The notes beneath the pieces were generated by a model. The model was not told the origin of the DNA and searched no databases. It saw only the letters and a list, made by a program, of their open reading frames with translations. A stretch of 64,000 bases of DNA, from contig CM065801.1 of the NCBI GenBank assembly GCA_033398695.1, positions 53,826,358 through 53,890,357 of the forward strand, written 5' to 3'. Position numbers and translations under genes: made by a program. Shown here in pieces: positions 1 to 12,334 of the stretch. This DNA is from Orobanche coerulescens (lineage: Eukaryota > Streptophyta > Magnoliopsida > Lamiales > Orobanchaceae). Position 1 is the first letter of the stretch, and each line of letters starts with the position of its first letter.

Positions 1-10
1 AAGATGATCA

Positions 11-129
11 CGGGCCGTGTCACAGGACACGACCGGGTTGGGAAGACAGAACGTTTTTTTTTATTTCTGAACAGGTACGACACGGCCGTGTCATAGGACA
101 CGGGCCCTGTCAGTCGGGCATATATAAAG
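11..129 (+). promoter_or_regulatory. Hairpin-rich array and TATA box upstream of ORF1
   Basis: Copies of an inverted-repeat motif (GGCCGTGTC, short spacer, GACACGG) precede a TATATAAAG box at 121-129. The same motif family recurs upstream of the TATA box in F's own LTR (7402-7645). A CT-rich stretch follows the TATA box, as in plant 5' leaders. This looks like a promoter for ORF1. It could also be the end of an LTR from another element, since the flanking sequence does not match the visible F LTR. Confidence 0.5.
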
Positions 130-734
130 GGACACCAGGCGGTGTTTCTTCATTCTTCATCTTCCCCAAATATTTTTTCTCTCTCCCTCCGAACCCTAGT
201 GCCTATCACTCAAATTTTCTTCATTTTCAAAGGGATTTTGTGCAAAATCAAGGAAAGATACAAGAATTATTTACGAAATCATCATTATTCAACCGATTTC
301 TTACTCCAAGCAGTCAAATCGGACGAATCAGGCACTCGTTTTTAATTTTTTTTTTTCTCCGAATTCTCCGAATATAAGGTATGTTTTTCATGTTTTTGAT
401 GATTTTTTCTTGATTATGAGCATGCTATGATGTTAGAATCACAAATCTTTGATTATCTATGGTTCATGAATTAAATTGAAGATGATAATTTGGGGATTTT
501 TGATTGTTCTTGATTTTTAATGATTAAATTACTTGATTGGAAATTCTTGTAGTTAAGGGGTGTTTTACATGATGAAGATGATGAATTCTAGAGGATTCGG
601 ATGATAAATTTTACATGGGGAGTTGTTTTGATCGATAAATGGTTATATTGGGGTTATTCCGTAGTTTGTTATAAGTTTAGGGGAGGAATGCATTATTAGT
701 CTTTGAACAAATAAATTGAAAATTTTTGCAGAAA
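130..734 (+). other. Probable 5' leader of ORF1 with a 353 nt intron
   Basis: The leader is CT-rich, then has a good donor AAG|GTATGT (GT at 379) and a T-rich acceptor TTTTTGCAG ending at 731, three bases before the ORF1 ATG at 735. The predicted intron 379-731 is AT-rich like plant introns. Splicing is inferred from sequence only. Confidence 0.45.
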
Positions 735-1968
735 ATGGCTAGAGGACGTGGACGTGGAAACTCTCAACGGGGAAGGGGTAGGAACGCCGGAGAACAAGAG
801 CAACCGACACGAATGGCGATCCAAGGGGCTGTCGAAACCTCCGAATCTTACGGAATTGATCTCCCCGAAACGCGACAAGCTAGGTGGGAGATACTAGGCC
901 AGAAAAAAATGCTCCCTACGCGATGGCCCGATGATAAATGTATGACCGCAATGGGCATAAAAGATGACGTCATGAAGTTCCTAGAAAGGGTGAAATGGGC
1001 CTGGATGATGACGCAACAATGACCAACTTATAGATGTCTCACGATGGAGTTTCTTAGCACTCTTACAGTCAGAACAGATTCGGTGACTCGTGAACCGACC
1101 GCAATAATATTCTGGCTTAACAATAATGACAAGAGGCTAACCATGGACCAACTGGAAGACATTTATCATGCGAGGCATGATGGACATTACCAAATAAACC
1201 GGTTCGCATGTGAAACCTATTGGCGAGTTATGGTGGAATACCCGGGGAGCGACGCACGGTATTACGTTGTAAAATCGGCTAAAGGATCGAATCTTCGCAA
1301 TCCAATACTCCGATACCTACACAAAGTGATTGCAAACACTATTTATGGCCGAAAGGAGACCGGGACTATTACACTGTGAGAATTATACATCCTGACCCAC
1401 ATGCTAGATAGTACTAATCCATCCACCGGGGCAATGATAGCCGAACATTTTGAGGATATTGCGACGAAGCCGAAGGGGAGATATGGATAGTGGGTTTGAT
1501 TACGCCTATCGCACTTCACTATGAGATTTCCTTAGCTCATAGGACTCCCCTACCAGGAAACAAGCTGCTCTCTATCTCTGTGATGAAAGTTATGAACATC
1601 CTGGATTACGAATCACGCACAGTATTTCTCCAGACCGACAATGACTATTTCCTTCTCCCGAATACGCCTCTGACGACCATAAATAGTATTCAGGACATAG
1701 GAAATTTGCAGATGGCTACGAAAGCACACCAATGTGCGCGGATAGCACCTGGATTGTCTCCCCCGGGTCACAGCCCTCTTGACCGAAATGTTCGACCTCG
1801 GCGCACGATGGATGAAGACAGAGTCGAGAAAATGGAAGAGGAAGAGGCATATGAAAGAGGCCCGGATGAACAAGAAGAAGAAGAAGACAATGACGATGAA
1901 GAAGAAAGCCCCAGAGATCAGCTCGAGACGTCAAGGCAGGCCGAAACTAGACATGCCCCATCGCGTGT
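735..1968 (+). pseudogene. Athila ORF1 (env-like) protein, N-terminal and central part
   Basis: The frame opens with an RG-rich start (MARGRGRGNSQRGRGR) from the ATG at 735. The central part has features I associate with the Athila ORF1 family (PF03078): RNPILRYLHKVIANTIYGR near 1290-1360 and GLITPIALHYEISL near 1493-1535, then a glutamate-rich acidic stretch (1805-1915). The role of this protein is not established; it is usually called env-like because of its place between pol and the 3' LTR. The gene is broken: an in-frame TGA at 1020, another at 1377, a frameshift between 1379 and 1490, and insertion J after 1968. The frame is open right up to the J insertion point. Confidence 0.7.
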
Positions 1969-2340
1969 TGTAATATCCGCAATTTTCGATTTTCGGTAAA
2001 TTTCTTTTTTTTAGCAGGAGTCCGTTTTAACGGATCGCCTATGACCGTTTCGTCCTTCTGTGAATGTTTCATTCTACACTTGTTAACATCCGAGTTCGTT
2101 TCGGTGTCGTTTTGCTGAGTTCCGTGCTTTTTGGCAACTTTTCCGCATTTGAGATCGATTCTTGCGAATCTTGTTCGAAATTGTTGTTCGTATTTCCCCG
2201 TAAGTCCGTTTAACCTTGTTAGACGTTTTTTGAAGTTCGGTTTGGTTATACGTTGTCTTATCGTGATGTTTCAGGCGTTTGGGCCATTTTGTAATTTCCC
2301 AAAGTTTTGGGTTGGTTGCCTTCATATTGTTTTTCCCGAT
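1969..2340 (+). repeat. Left LTR fragment of J, related to the LTR of C
   Basis: These roughly 370 bases align along their length with the start of the C LTR (complement of 21640-22003), including the initial TGTAATATCCG and a segment near 2100-2240 shared with only scattered changes. Similarity stops near 2335. A 21 bp direct duplication (GGAATCATGTGTCATCTA plus 3 bases) follows at about 2353-2393. Confidence 0.65.
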
Positions 2341-2459
2341 CTTCAAGTTATCGGAATCATGTGTCATCTAATCGGAATCATGTGTCATCTACAGTTGCTC
2401 TGCCTGGATTGTTTCATGTTTTATGTTTCGGTACGAAACTTCTTTTAAGGAGGGTAGAA

Positions 2460-5233
2460 TGTAATACCCGAGATTCTCGGTTCCAGTTATTTTTGAATTT
2501 TTGTCGATTGCACCGTTCATTTTGTTCTGTTGGCGATTTCTTGAGATTTTCCTCTATGTTGGGTACGGCACGATGTACCGTGTTTTGGTGTTCGTCGGGT
2601 ACGACTTATCGTTGCGTAAGTCGAGCTAATAGTATGTCTCGCTTTGTTATGTGTTCGTTTTTGATTTGGATCATTGGTGTTGTCCGTTAGTGTTTCGTTG
2701 CATGTTGAATAATTATTGTTTTGTCGAGGAGTATCATTTTTGTGCATTTGGTCGACTTTGAAAGATCACCACCGGCGCTTATAAAGTCTAAAAATTCTGA
2801 AACTTTACAATGTGATAGATCATCAAATTAGCTTTCCAATGGTTCAAACGGCGAGTCAATCGGAGTCCGGACGGAGAAGTTATGGTCATAATGACAAAGT
2901 CTACACTGTCAGAATACGGCCCTGGAATACGACGCTGTTTGCACCGTTTTTGCTGAGTCGTTTATAACACGGCGCTGGAATACGGCTCTAATTTGGGCCG
3001 TATTCTGAGACATTTTGTCCAGTTGTATAAATAGGACAGTCGCGTTTTTCAGCCCATTTTCACTTCTCTCTCTCTCGTTTTTTGGGCGATTTGATGGGGA
3101 TTTCAATCCCTGAGTAGATTATCATCATATTCTTGAAGTCTTGATCATGTTTAACAACATCTAATCTATTGTTCTTCGTCGGATTGAGGTAATTCTTCAA
3201 AAAAATCCTTTTTCAACTATTTTGGGGTTTTCCTTTTGATTTCAATTCTGGGCCGATTATGATGAATTGGTTATGTAATTCTTGTTGTATTGGTTGTAAT
3301 ATATGGATTAGTCACTCGTTTATCGATTTCGTTTCACCTGGAACATGATTTTGGCTTTCTTGGAACGAACCCTTGAACCCTTGTAGTTTCTTAATGTCGA
3401 TTGAGATTTCGTTTAGTGTTGTTGATTCGTAGCGGTGTTATTCTCGTGGTGATTGTGTTGTTATTGATTTCTCGCGAAGGTGGTCAGCTTTTGGGGCTGT
3501 TTCGGGGCTGTTTTGGGGCTGTTTCGGCCGGGCTGTTTCGGGACTATTTTGGGGCTGTTTCGGTCGAGCCGCTTTTGTCGGAGTATTCACAAATTGATTT
3601 TGAGGCAAGTATCTTGCCCATACATTATGTGTTTTTGTGGATATAATGGTTGCTAATCGTCGATTTATGCTAAATAAATATTTATAACCATTTTTCAAAC
3701 GAATCGGTATATTTACCATCTTGGTTTCGTAAAGGTGACCCGCGTGTGTCGGGAATCAATATACTTAGTTGAATATGTGTGCTAGTGTCGAGTATAGGAT
3801 CACCTTACTTTCGTGTGATATCATTATGTATGATTATGTCATCGGTAAATGTAAAGTGTAATTATTTTGTCACATTATGTGCGTGGAGTCACGTGGTTAT
3901 GGATGAATATGTGAGTTTGTGTGATATTGGTTATGTCGTTCGGTGTTGTTGAGATCTTGTGCTTTGTTGTGAATTGTTATAGTTCTGGGTCGTGAGTACG
4001 TGTTGAATAATATGGCCATTCTAGCAAGGTACCTCTACTATATATATTTTGTGTGTCTGACCTTTAAGAGTTGTGGTTTTGTAATCTGTGAGTTGTTCTT
4101 CCACCCGGGGATGGCATGTGTGGCCTCTGGGGGCCGATACTAAGAGGTACGGCCACGGAAGTCGACTTGGGTGCGTGTGTTGTTGTTCTTCCACCCGGGG
4201 ATGGTCCGATGGGGCCTCTGGGGGCCGATACTAAGGGGTACAGCCGCGGAAGTGGTTTCCCACCTGGGGACGGTTCGAGGGGACCTCTGGGGGTCGATGC
4301 TAAGGGGCACGGCCATGGGTTACCAAGTGTGGTTTTTGTGAGATTGATGTTGATGTTTTGATGACTATTGTGATATGTCCAGAGTATCACAATGCTTTTT
4401 GCTCGGGGTCGAGATACATTATATAGCGAGTCTTGGTATTTGGCTAGAATGGCATAAGAATAACGTGTTATGTGTAATGTGTCCTTGTATGTGAATTGCA
4501 GTGGACCCTGTGTTTGGTGATCGGAATGATCAGGTCGTGGACCCCGTGTTTTATTAATGGATTTGTGTTTTGGAAAATGAACTTTGGGGCTGTGACCCTA
4601 AGTGGCTTTCGAGGAATTAAGAACTTTTCAATTTCTAATGTTTTCAAAACTCCCGAGATTTGGAAGTGTTTTCAAAGTGCTTACTTGTTTCGTTTCTAGT
4701 CTCAAGACTTGAACTATTTTAACTAAATATCATATCTCGGGAAGTCTTTCGTTGTATTCTCGGAATGTGTTGTGTATGGCTCATATTTGCACTTTATACT
4801 TGCACTAGCGAAACAGTGGAGTTTTGCTAACCCCTGAGTAATCGGGGGGTGGATATCTGTATTGTGTCCAGGTACATGCAGAGTTTCGGGAGCAAGACAC
4901 AGGATCGGTACGAGGGATGATGAAAGACGAATGATACTAATCACACGAAGGCCAGTTTTGGGTTCAGTTAGTCGGAGTCCATTGTATTGTCTTTTTTGCT
5001 GCCGTATTGTCTATGTTTTGAAGTATTTCACCCTTGTGTGGGTATGAGTCTCAATAGGGTTATGTAGTTTTGATTTTTAAGACAGTGACAAAAGACCAAA
5101 TCGGTCTAATGGTTCGTGATTATGCCATGTCGGCATGTAATGTATTATGTTGTTTCAATGTTTAGCCTGGTGGATCTTCACGGAGAGAGTCTGCAGCGTG
5201 TAATATTCCTGGTTAGATTCTGGGGGTGTTACA
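2460..5233 (+). repeat. Right LTR of J (2774 bp)
   Basis: The LTR starts TGTAATACCC after a purine tract and ends TGTTACA. An inverted-repeat, CpG-rich cluster (2909-3010, AGAATACGGCCC paired with GGGCCGTATTCT) precedes a TATAAATA box at 3026-3033. A probable leader intron runs from GAG|GTAATT (GT at 3189) to a CAG ending at 4871. Between about 4098 and 4325 there are three tandem copies of a unit of about 70-95 bp containing CACCCGGGGATGG and CCTCTGGGGG. The 3' end resembles the C LTR. Confidence 0.7.
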
Positions 5234-5359
5234 CGTGTAACACTAAGGGAGGAGTTTGTAGCCTTCCCAGAGGAGTTCGTAGCCTTCCGAGAGGAGACTA
5301 GACAGAAGCGAGAGGAGGCTAGACAGGAGCAGAACGAGATGTTGTCTCTTTTGAGATAA
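5234..5359 (+). pseudogene. C-terminal end of ORF1 after insertion J
   Basis: After the second copy of the CGTGT duplication the ORF1 frame resumes in register with the part ending at 1968. It encodes a charged, repetitive tail (EEFVAF repeated, then REETRQKREEARQEQNE), likely a coiled coil, and ends at TAA 5357-5359. Confidence 0.6.
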
Positions 5360-6983
5360 ATGCACTAGTAGCATGTCCAGCAAGGCCACTTCCCTCCGCC
5401 CCACCAGTAGAACCGGTCGTAAGTATTTCTTGAGCAATGAAATTCTTTTATTTAAATACTATACCCCCTTCGTGCGTATATTCTTTAATTCAATTTTGGG
5501 GGGGGGGGGGGGGTTGGTCAAGAAATACTTCGTTACTTTTGTTTTATTTGTTTTTGGATATTATTTTGTTTGTTTGTTTATTTCTGCTTGTTTTGTCGGA
5601 TTCTTCTTTTTTTTTTGTTCTTTTTTTGGTGTGTTTTTATTAACTTTTGGTGTGTTTTGAGTATCTTACATTTTTTATAAATACTTGGAAGAATGAACTC
5701 TTTTCTTGGATGCCTCGGGATTTGTTTCGTTATTTTGATATACAAATCAAGGATGATTTGAAGAGAAAAAATTGTTGATAATCAAAACGGGTGTGAAATT
5801 GAATAAACAGTCTAATCTTGGAGGTATGAACAAATCTACTTGGGAGCTTTTGAGCCTTTGTGCATTTTCAAATATGCAAGTTTCATTGTCGAGTGTTTCA
5901 TTCGTGATTTAAGACTCTAGAACTTGCCTTGGTATCTATTTCGAAACTACTAGTGTGTGTGCAATTGAGTGAAAATGATTTAGGCGTCTTTGACCTTAAC
6001 CCTTCATTTTTTCCAACAATTGATTATTCCTTAATTAAACCCAATTGAGCTCATTGTCTATTTCATTGTCAACCACATATTGAGCTTCCATTTGCTATAA
6101 CCCTTTGACCCATACTTGAACGATTGGAAATTATTTTTGACGAGGATACAAATATTGTGGTGACATTGGGTGATATATATTGTTGGTAGTGTTGAAATGG
6201 AGAAAATACTTCGCTATTTTTGGGAACTTAGTAACAGGGTGTATTCATGTGACCCATGTTTACATTCGCGTAAAACAGTTACCTTAGATATGAGTATGCT
6301 TGGAAGCAGTTGTGTATGTTTTGATCCTAGTAACCGGATGTATTCATGTGACCCATCGTTTACATTCACGTAAAACAGGTCCTAAAACAACCCAAGACCA
6401 AAAAAAAATTTGGAGCAATAAGGAGGGCTTAAGGCTGCGTTTCTCACTTTCATAAGTGCTTGTTGCAAGTGTTACATAGTTAAGGGGTTGAAAGAAGCAA
6501 AACTTCAAAAATCTTGAGCTTCTAAGCAATTATGGTGATTTAGTTCTAAATTGCTCAAGTAAAGTCACTTTAGCCATATTTATCCCACCTCGACCCATGC
6601 CTACATTACAGCCGAGTAAAGTCTTTTTTTTATTCACAATTTTGCATACACAAAACAGTGGTAGAGATGTAGACGATTGACAAGTCTATGGGGTTCCTTA
6701 TTTCATTGAATGGGTTCCGAACGTATACCTATCCCTATATCACTTTGAGAGTGAGTGAATACACTTGACCGGTGAGGTTTATATTTTCGAAGTATTGACT
6801 ATGATGTTAAGGAAGCACCCCGGAGATTTGAAAACTTTGAAGAACTCAACTTATTTTACTTGAATCGTATTGATGAAATTTCGAAGAGGTCCTTTGAGTT
6901 ATGTTGAGAGAAGAGTTCCCCTTGTGAGTGGTTATTTTAATGTGCATTGCTCGGGACGATAAAAGTTTAATTTTGGGGGGATT
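5360..6983 (+). other. 3' noncoding region of element F
   Basis: No supported gene. It holds a G16 run at 5498-5513, T-rich tracts, and a direct repeat of about 50 bp (near 6228-6281 and 6326-6380, core GTATTCATGTGACCCAT ... GTAAAACAG). A segment near 5915-5950 (TCTAGAACTTGC then ATTTCGAAACTAC) is also present in the 3' region of element E near 53500-53530, supporting common Athila ancestry. It ends in the purine tract TTTTGGGGGGAT. Confidence 0.55.
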
Positions 6984-8213
6984 TGATGAGTCGATTCTTG
7001 ATCGACTCATTCTATTCTATTGAGTCGTGTTTTTGTTTGCTTTTTAGTGTTTTTGTTCTCTTTTATGCGTGGTATGTTGTGTTTTTAATTTATAGGTAGT
7101 CGAGCAAAAATTGTGGTGAAATATGCGCTTTCATAGCCAGTATTGGAGTTTATGACTATCAAGAGCAAAAACGGGGCCTAAAACGATAAAGATTGAAGCA
7201 ATATTGGTCGTATTTTCTAAATTATAGAATCATCACTCTGAATTGGGAAGTTTTCTCCATTGATATAGATTCCTCGTGAAATTAGCTTCAGAACGGTATA
7301 TCATACACTAAATTCCGAGGTGTATTGATACAAAAACGAAGGATCAAGCCGAAGAAGACCAAAAACCGGAATCAAAACTAGAAGAAACGACCCGGGACGC
7401 ATCAGGCAACTCGACCGTGTCACAGGACACGGCCAGGTCTCGTTCCAGTGAGATTTTCACATTACGGGAGAGTACAACACAGCCGTGTCACAGGACACGG
7501 CCGAGTCACTATCCAGTCGAATTTCACTTTCTGAAGGAGTACAACACGGGCCGTGTCATATGACACGGCCGGGTCCGATGGACAGTGCACTTTTTGCCAT
7601 TTCCAGGACAGTATGACACAGGCCGTGTCATTTGACATGGGCCGTGTCACTTTTCGGTGCAAGTCCATTTCTTTGACATTTTTACACGATTTGGAGCACT
7701 TTTCTTGTTTTTTGGCTTTATAAAAAGGTGTTGGAGACCTTAGGAGATATATTCAGATCTTGTATGAGATATTGTTTGGAAAAACACATGATTTAGGGAG
7801 AGAAACACCAAAATAGAGAGGAAAGAGAGATTTTTCATAATCTTCCTTGTTTGTTCATGTTGAAATATACATTTGTGAGATATTATAATACCTTGTATCA
7901 TTTGTTGTGAATTCTTGAAGAAAGATCATCACACCTTCATCGGGAATTCGATTTCGGCTTTTACAAGGGAAGTTTCTACCATGTTTTATTTTACAATTTC
8001 CATTATTATTGTTGGAATAATCATGTTTACATAATCTTTTCATATGGGTTTTTAGATTGAGCCACACACATGTTATCGATTATTAGTTTCAATTGATTTT
8101 CCTGGTAGAGTTTGGGATTGTTCCTCTTTGTTTGTTCATCGCATAAGAACTTTTGATTTAGATCATCAAAACTATTTCATAGTTGTTATTATTATTCAAA
8201 ATCGAGTGTTTTT

Positions 8214-8917
8214 CACTACACCATATATGACCTTTTGCAAGCCCAAAAAAGTGTATTGTTAGACCCCATATATATTACATTAGAATTTTATGTAACATTT
8301 TAGCCAAAACTCGGCGTTGCATTTGCGGCCGTTGCCTATGACCCACATAGCAACATTTTATGTACTTATTGCAACATTTACTAAGTATTACAATAGCGCC
8401 TTTATTGCAACAATTTAGGCTATTTCAGTAACACTTTTAAGGTGTTGCAATAGACTAATGCAACACTTGCTTGCAATATTTATTGAGTTAAAATGTTACA
8501 AAGTCAATTTATTGCAACATTCTTAATGCTTGTTGCAATGCTTTTTGGTTTTTTAGCAACATTTATCTGCAATATTTTTATCCCTATTATAATGTTTTAG
8601 ACTTTATTGGCAACACTTATTTGCAACACTTTTTATTAATCCAAATTGCAAGGTTCTATTTGAAATTTCAATATACCAAACCTGAAATCACATTTCAAAT
8701 TTCCCAAATAACAAATCCAGCAAAACATGTCAATAAAACCCAAACATAGTCAACTTTTATCACAATATCGTCTTACATCTAGTACTTAAGTCTAAAGTCG
8801 AAACATACATGTCAACTTACACCGCAATTTTACATTAAACATAGTCTTTCATGTCAAAATGCCAACCTACTACCAAAAGTACGCGTATAAAATATATAAG
8901 TAGTTAAGTAGTGATCA
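8214..8917. repeat. Left TIR and subterminal repeats of the CACTA element
   Basis: After the TIR, direct and inverted copies of a GCAACA(C/T)TT motif recur every 20-40 bases to about 8650. In En/Spm such repeats bind the TNPA-type protein. Bases 8650-8917 are AT-rich and probably the 3' untranslated region of the second gene. Confidence 0.7.
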
Positions 8918-11913
8918 TCAATCATCACTTTCGTCGTCCTGGTGATCAATGTCATCTTCGCGATGATCGTCATCCTCATCACTGTCCTCACTTTCATCAC
9001 CACCAGCACACAACTCTTCAACATCAAGGTGTTTTAAATCTGGGTTGATTTCTCCCAATTTTGCTATTACATTTGACATTTTCTCACACATCTTTCTGTT
9101 TACCATGTCCTCTACCATGCCCTGCATTTCAGCCATGATTTCCTCCCTTATAGTCTTCTTCAAATCATCAATATCAGCAGCTGCAATAGCAGAACTAAAA
9201 AGTTTTGGCTGCTGATCTTTCATTATTTTTCTGCATTTTCCAGAACTGCCTAGAAGCCAATTCGGTCCATGGCTTGGTTTTTGGACTTGCTCCCCACTGT
9301 CATCTTCAGCAACAATTGTAGTCTACAAATAAACATGATTAAACAAAAATACAAACACATTAAAACTAAAAGCCTACCTTTAAAGAAAAAATTATAGAAA
9401 CTTGAAAAGATGAAAGGGCTAAAATAATTAAATTATTGCATCATTACCTTGTATTCATGTCCTGATTTCCGTTTATGGGTTTTCACATAAATATCGTCTT
9501 TCGGAGCTAGATTGTGAGGTTCGATATTCTTTTCTGCTTTCTGCCATGTAATGCAAGGAATGGAATAATATTAAAACTATATAATGCAAGAAAATATCAA
9601 AGTGGGGAATGTTGGACATACTATTTTCTCGCCAATTTGTGCAAAACTTTTACGACCAGCAGTGTGTGTTTCTACAATCAACTTACGACTTTTTGCATTT
9701 TTCTTAGCTCGATCCTGACCATTCAATAAAGCGCAGAGAATATAAAAAATCACTTACAACAATTTTTTGAAAATAAAATTGTGAAAAGGTCAAGTACTAG
9801 CTAACATATTGATATATGAGTGGATATACCTGAACTTCTTCATCCGCCCAGTATTTGAGAAGCACCTTGAATTCTTCAACTGAAATGACATTGGGCCTAT
9901 TTTTTAGCCTATCCTCGTCATTTTCATATTTGAGATAATTGTCCTTCTTAATCCGGCTCTTGTACATCCTCCACAAAGCACCAATAGTCCGCAATGTATA
10001 GGTTCTTACTTCCTCGGGAATTTCATATTCTGTCTAATTTATTAGGTAAAATTATTAGTGGCATTTACACCTCAGCGACACGCAATTGATCTTTTAATTA
10101 GACTTGCTATATATAAACCTAAAGACAATAAACAGCTAGAGATCATTAAAAAGGTCTACAATATTTTGAGTTTACCTTAACAAAAGTTCATAGTTCCTCC
10201 TTCTGTTGTTCAGGAAATTTGTGCCAAGAGAGGGGATCAAGTGGGCAGATTGCCTACCTAATGTCCCTAAAAAGTTTTTAAATTCAGACAAGTCCTTGTC
10301 ATTGTCAGCCACGGACTGTAACTCAAAATTCAACTTAATAATCTTCTTTTCATCAGGCCTCCTTGTGTACACATTATTCATTCGTGTAGGTCCTCTACGC
10401 TTTCTGCTTTTCGGTGCACCTAAAAGTAGTACAAAACACTTTACTACTGAATCAACACAATATTCGATTCAAGCCAATATCAAGAAAACCTAAAATTACC
10501 TGCTAAAGTTTCAACTGTCTCTTCATGAGTTTGTGAATGAGATATCTGACCACCATCATCCACATGCTTTTTTCCTTTTCAAGGGACTTTTGATGATCTT
10601 TCATCAACATGTATGCTTCCATTGAACCAATTCCTTGGTTGTTATTTTTTTTGCTGTGCCACTTTCAATGGTAAGCATTGTGAATCTTTAGGCAAATGAG
10701 GGGGAGGTGGTAAATTCTCAATTATAACGGGTGATGAATTTTGAGTTACGGGAAGGGTTATATTGTCAGCTGGTTCAGAGTTCGTAGTAGTCTCAATCTG
10801 TCATGCAATCACAAATTAGTACCAATATTTGAACTGCTAAACAGTTATTATCACAAATGAAATTAACAAACTTGTACCTGCATAGACAAAGGAGCTGTGG
10901 CCCTTGAACGTGTTATATGCCTTGAGACAGGAATGGTCACCTTCTTGATCTTTTTTTCCTTCATTTTCATCATTATTTTCTTTCGAGCAACTTGTTTTGC
11001 CATCGTCTCTTCGTCTTCTTTTTCAGCCTCAGACAAACTATCATGCCCAGGAACGTACTCTCTATCAAAGTTTAGTTCATCATCCGCTTGAACATTTTCT
11101 TTGACATTTTTCACATCAAGACCAGCAGCAAATTTGTTTATTCCCAACTCATGTATCTTCTTTTTATTTTTCAACAAGCTGCAACATCCTTTTCTTTTCA
11201 TACTCCGTTATCTGAAATTTATAAAGAAGCTGTACATAAATATTGAACTAGACCCAAGGCATATTAGATATGAGTAACTATACCATAGGTATCAATATAT
11301 TTAACCTTTGGAAGAACTTGTTCTGAGTTCCCCTATCCAGTCTCAGCTTCAGGTTGATCAGTAGCAGACTTTTCATGAGCGAATCGACGACTTGCCCTTT
11401 GTTTCTTCAGCCCATCTATTGTCACAAACTTACGCTTTGCTTGTAAAGTTGTTGGTGCAATGAGTGGATGTGAAAACATATTAACATCACTATCTACACG
11501 TCAAGTGATAACCAAAAATAATGAATGCATCTCAACACAAATGTATTACCTTCAAAAAATTGTGTTCTTGGTCGCACAATTACATGTGGCTGCATTTGTG
11601 ACTTTGGCTCTATATTTTTGTCAATTATATGATCAACATAAAAATCCAACCTCTCTCCTTCAACCGTTGTTACAAACTCTTGTAAATCACGATCATTTTC
11701 AATAAGCTCCCAACCACTCGGTACTTTCTTCACATAAACACCACCAATTTCTGTGTATTTCAGATAATCCTTCCCGTACTCCATCACAACCGTGTACGAG
11801 AATCTATCAGAATCTACGTATTCTGGAATCACTTCACATTGCTCGCCTATATATTCAGTTTTTGAGAAATGTCCCTTGTGAAAAAACCTGAGAATGTAAT
11901 CTTTATCCGCCAT
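8918..11913 (-). CDS. CACTA second gene (PB1-like plus transposase_24-like), multi-exon
   Basis: Several open blocks on the minus strand look like exons of one gene. 11913-11494 (MADKDYILRFFHKGHF) resembles the PB1-like domain at the start of some plant transposase proteins. 11201-10863 is lysine- and glutamate-rich. 10381-10172 and 9994-9797 (IGALWRMYKSRIKKDNYL, then RPNVISVEEFKVLLKYW) resemble the plant transposase family PF03004. 9223-8918 encodes a helical segment with a very acidic tail (EDSDEDDDHREDD). The protein may correspond to the DNA-binding TNPA function. Intron boundaries were not resolved, so I cannot say whether it is intact. Confidence 0.55.
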
Positions 11914-12334
11914 CCTGAAAACAAGAAAATAAGAAAAATAGCTAGAAATGGAAATAGCAAATAAGAAAAATAGTTAGCAATAGAAATATGCACAGTTCTA
12001 AATGAAAAATATGTAGTTAAGTCGAGAAAAAATAAAGAAAGCCCTGATAATGAACTAAAAAAAAGCATTAATTAATAATAATGCAAATGCAGTTAAAGCA
12101 TAATGAACTAATACAAAAAATATGCAAAGTTCTAAATGAAAAATATGCAGTTAAGTCAACAAAAAATAAAGAAAGCACTAATAATGAACTAAACAAAAAA
12201 AGCACTAATAATGAACTAATACAGGAAATTAATTCAATTTTCAAGTACCAATTACATAAAAACATGATGAACCACACTTAACAAATACAACAAAAACAGG
12301 AAACTAGCACAACTAAGAAAAACAAATAAGTTCT

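Larger units (their letters stand above)
1969..5233 (+). mobile_element. LTR retrotransposon J, internally deleted and chimeric
   Basis: The unit starts TGTAATATCC and ends GGGTGTTACA. It is flanked by the 5 bp duplication CGTGT (1964-1968 and 5234-5238), so it arrived as one insertion. It contains a partial left LTR-like segment, about 120 bp of internal sequence with a purine tract (TTAAGGAGGGTAGA before 2460), and a full right LTR. No gag or pol remains. The left segment resembles the LTR start of element C, but the right LTR starts with a different sequence, so the two ends come from different families. Confidence 0.75.

Noticed and set aside
2307..2690. 127-residue ORF across the J left fragment and right LTR
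   Set aside because: It spans a chimera junction and LTR start; the protein has no recognisable domain.
5373..5660. Hydrophobic ORFs rich in Phe, Leu and Val
   Set aside because: They come from T-rich sequence and a G16 run; no family match and no start context.
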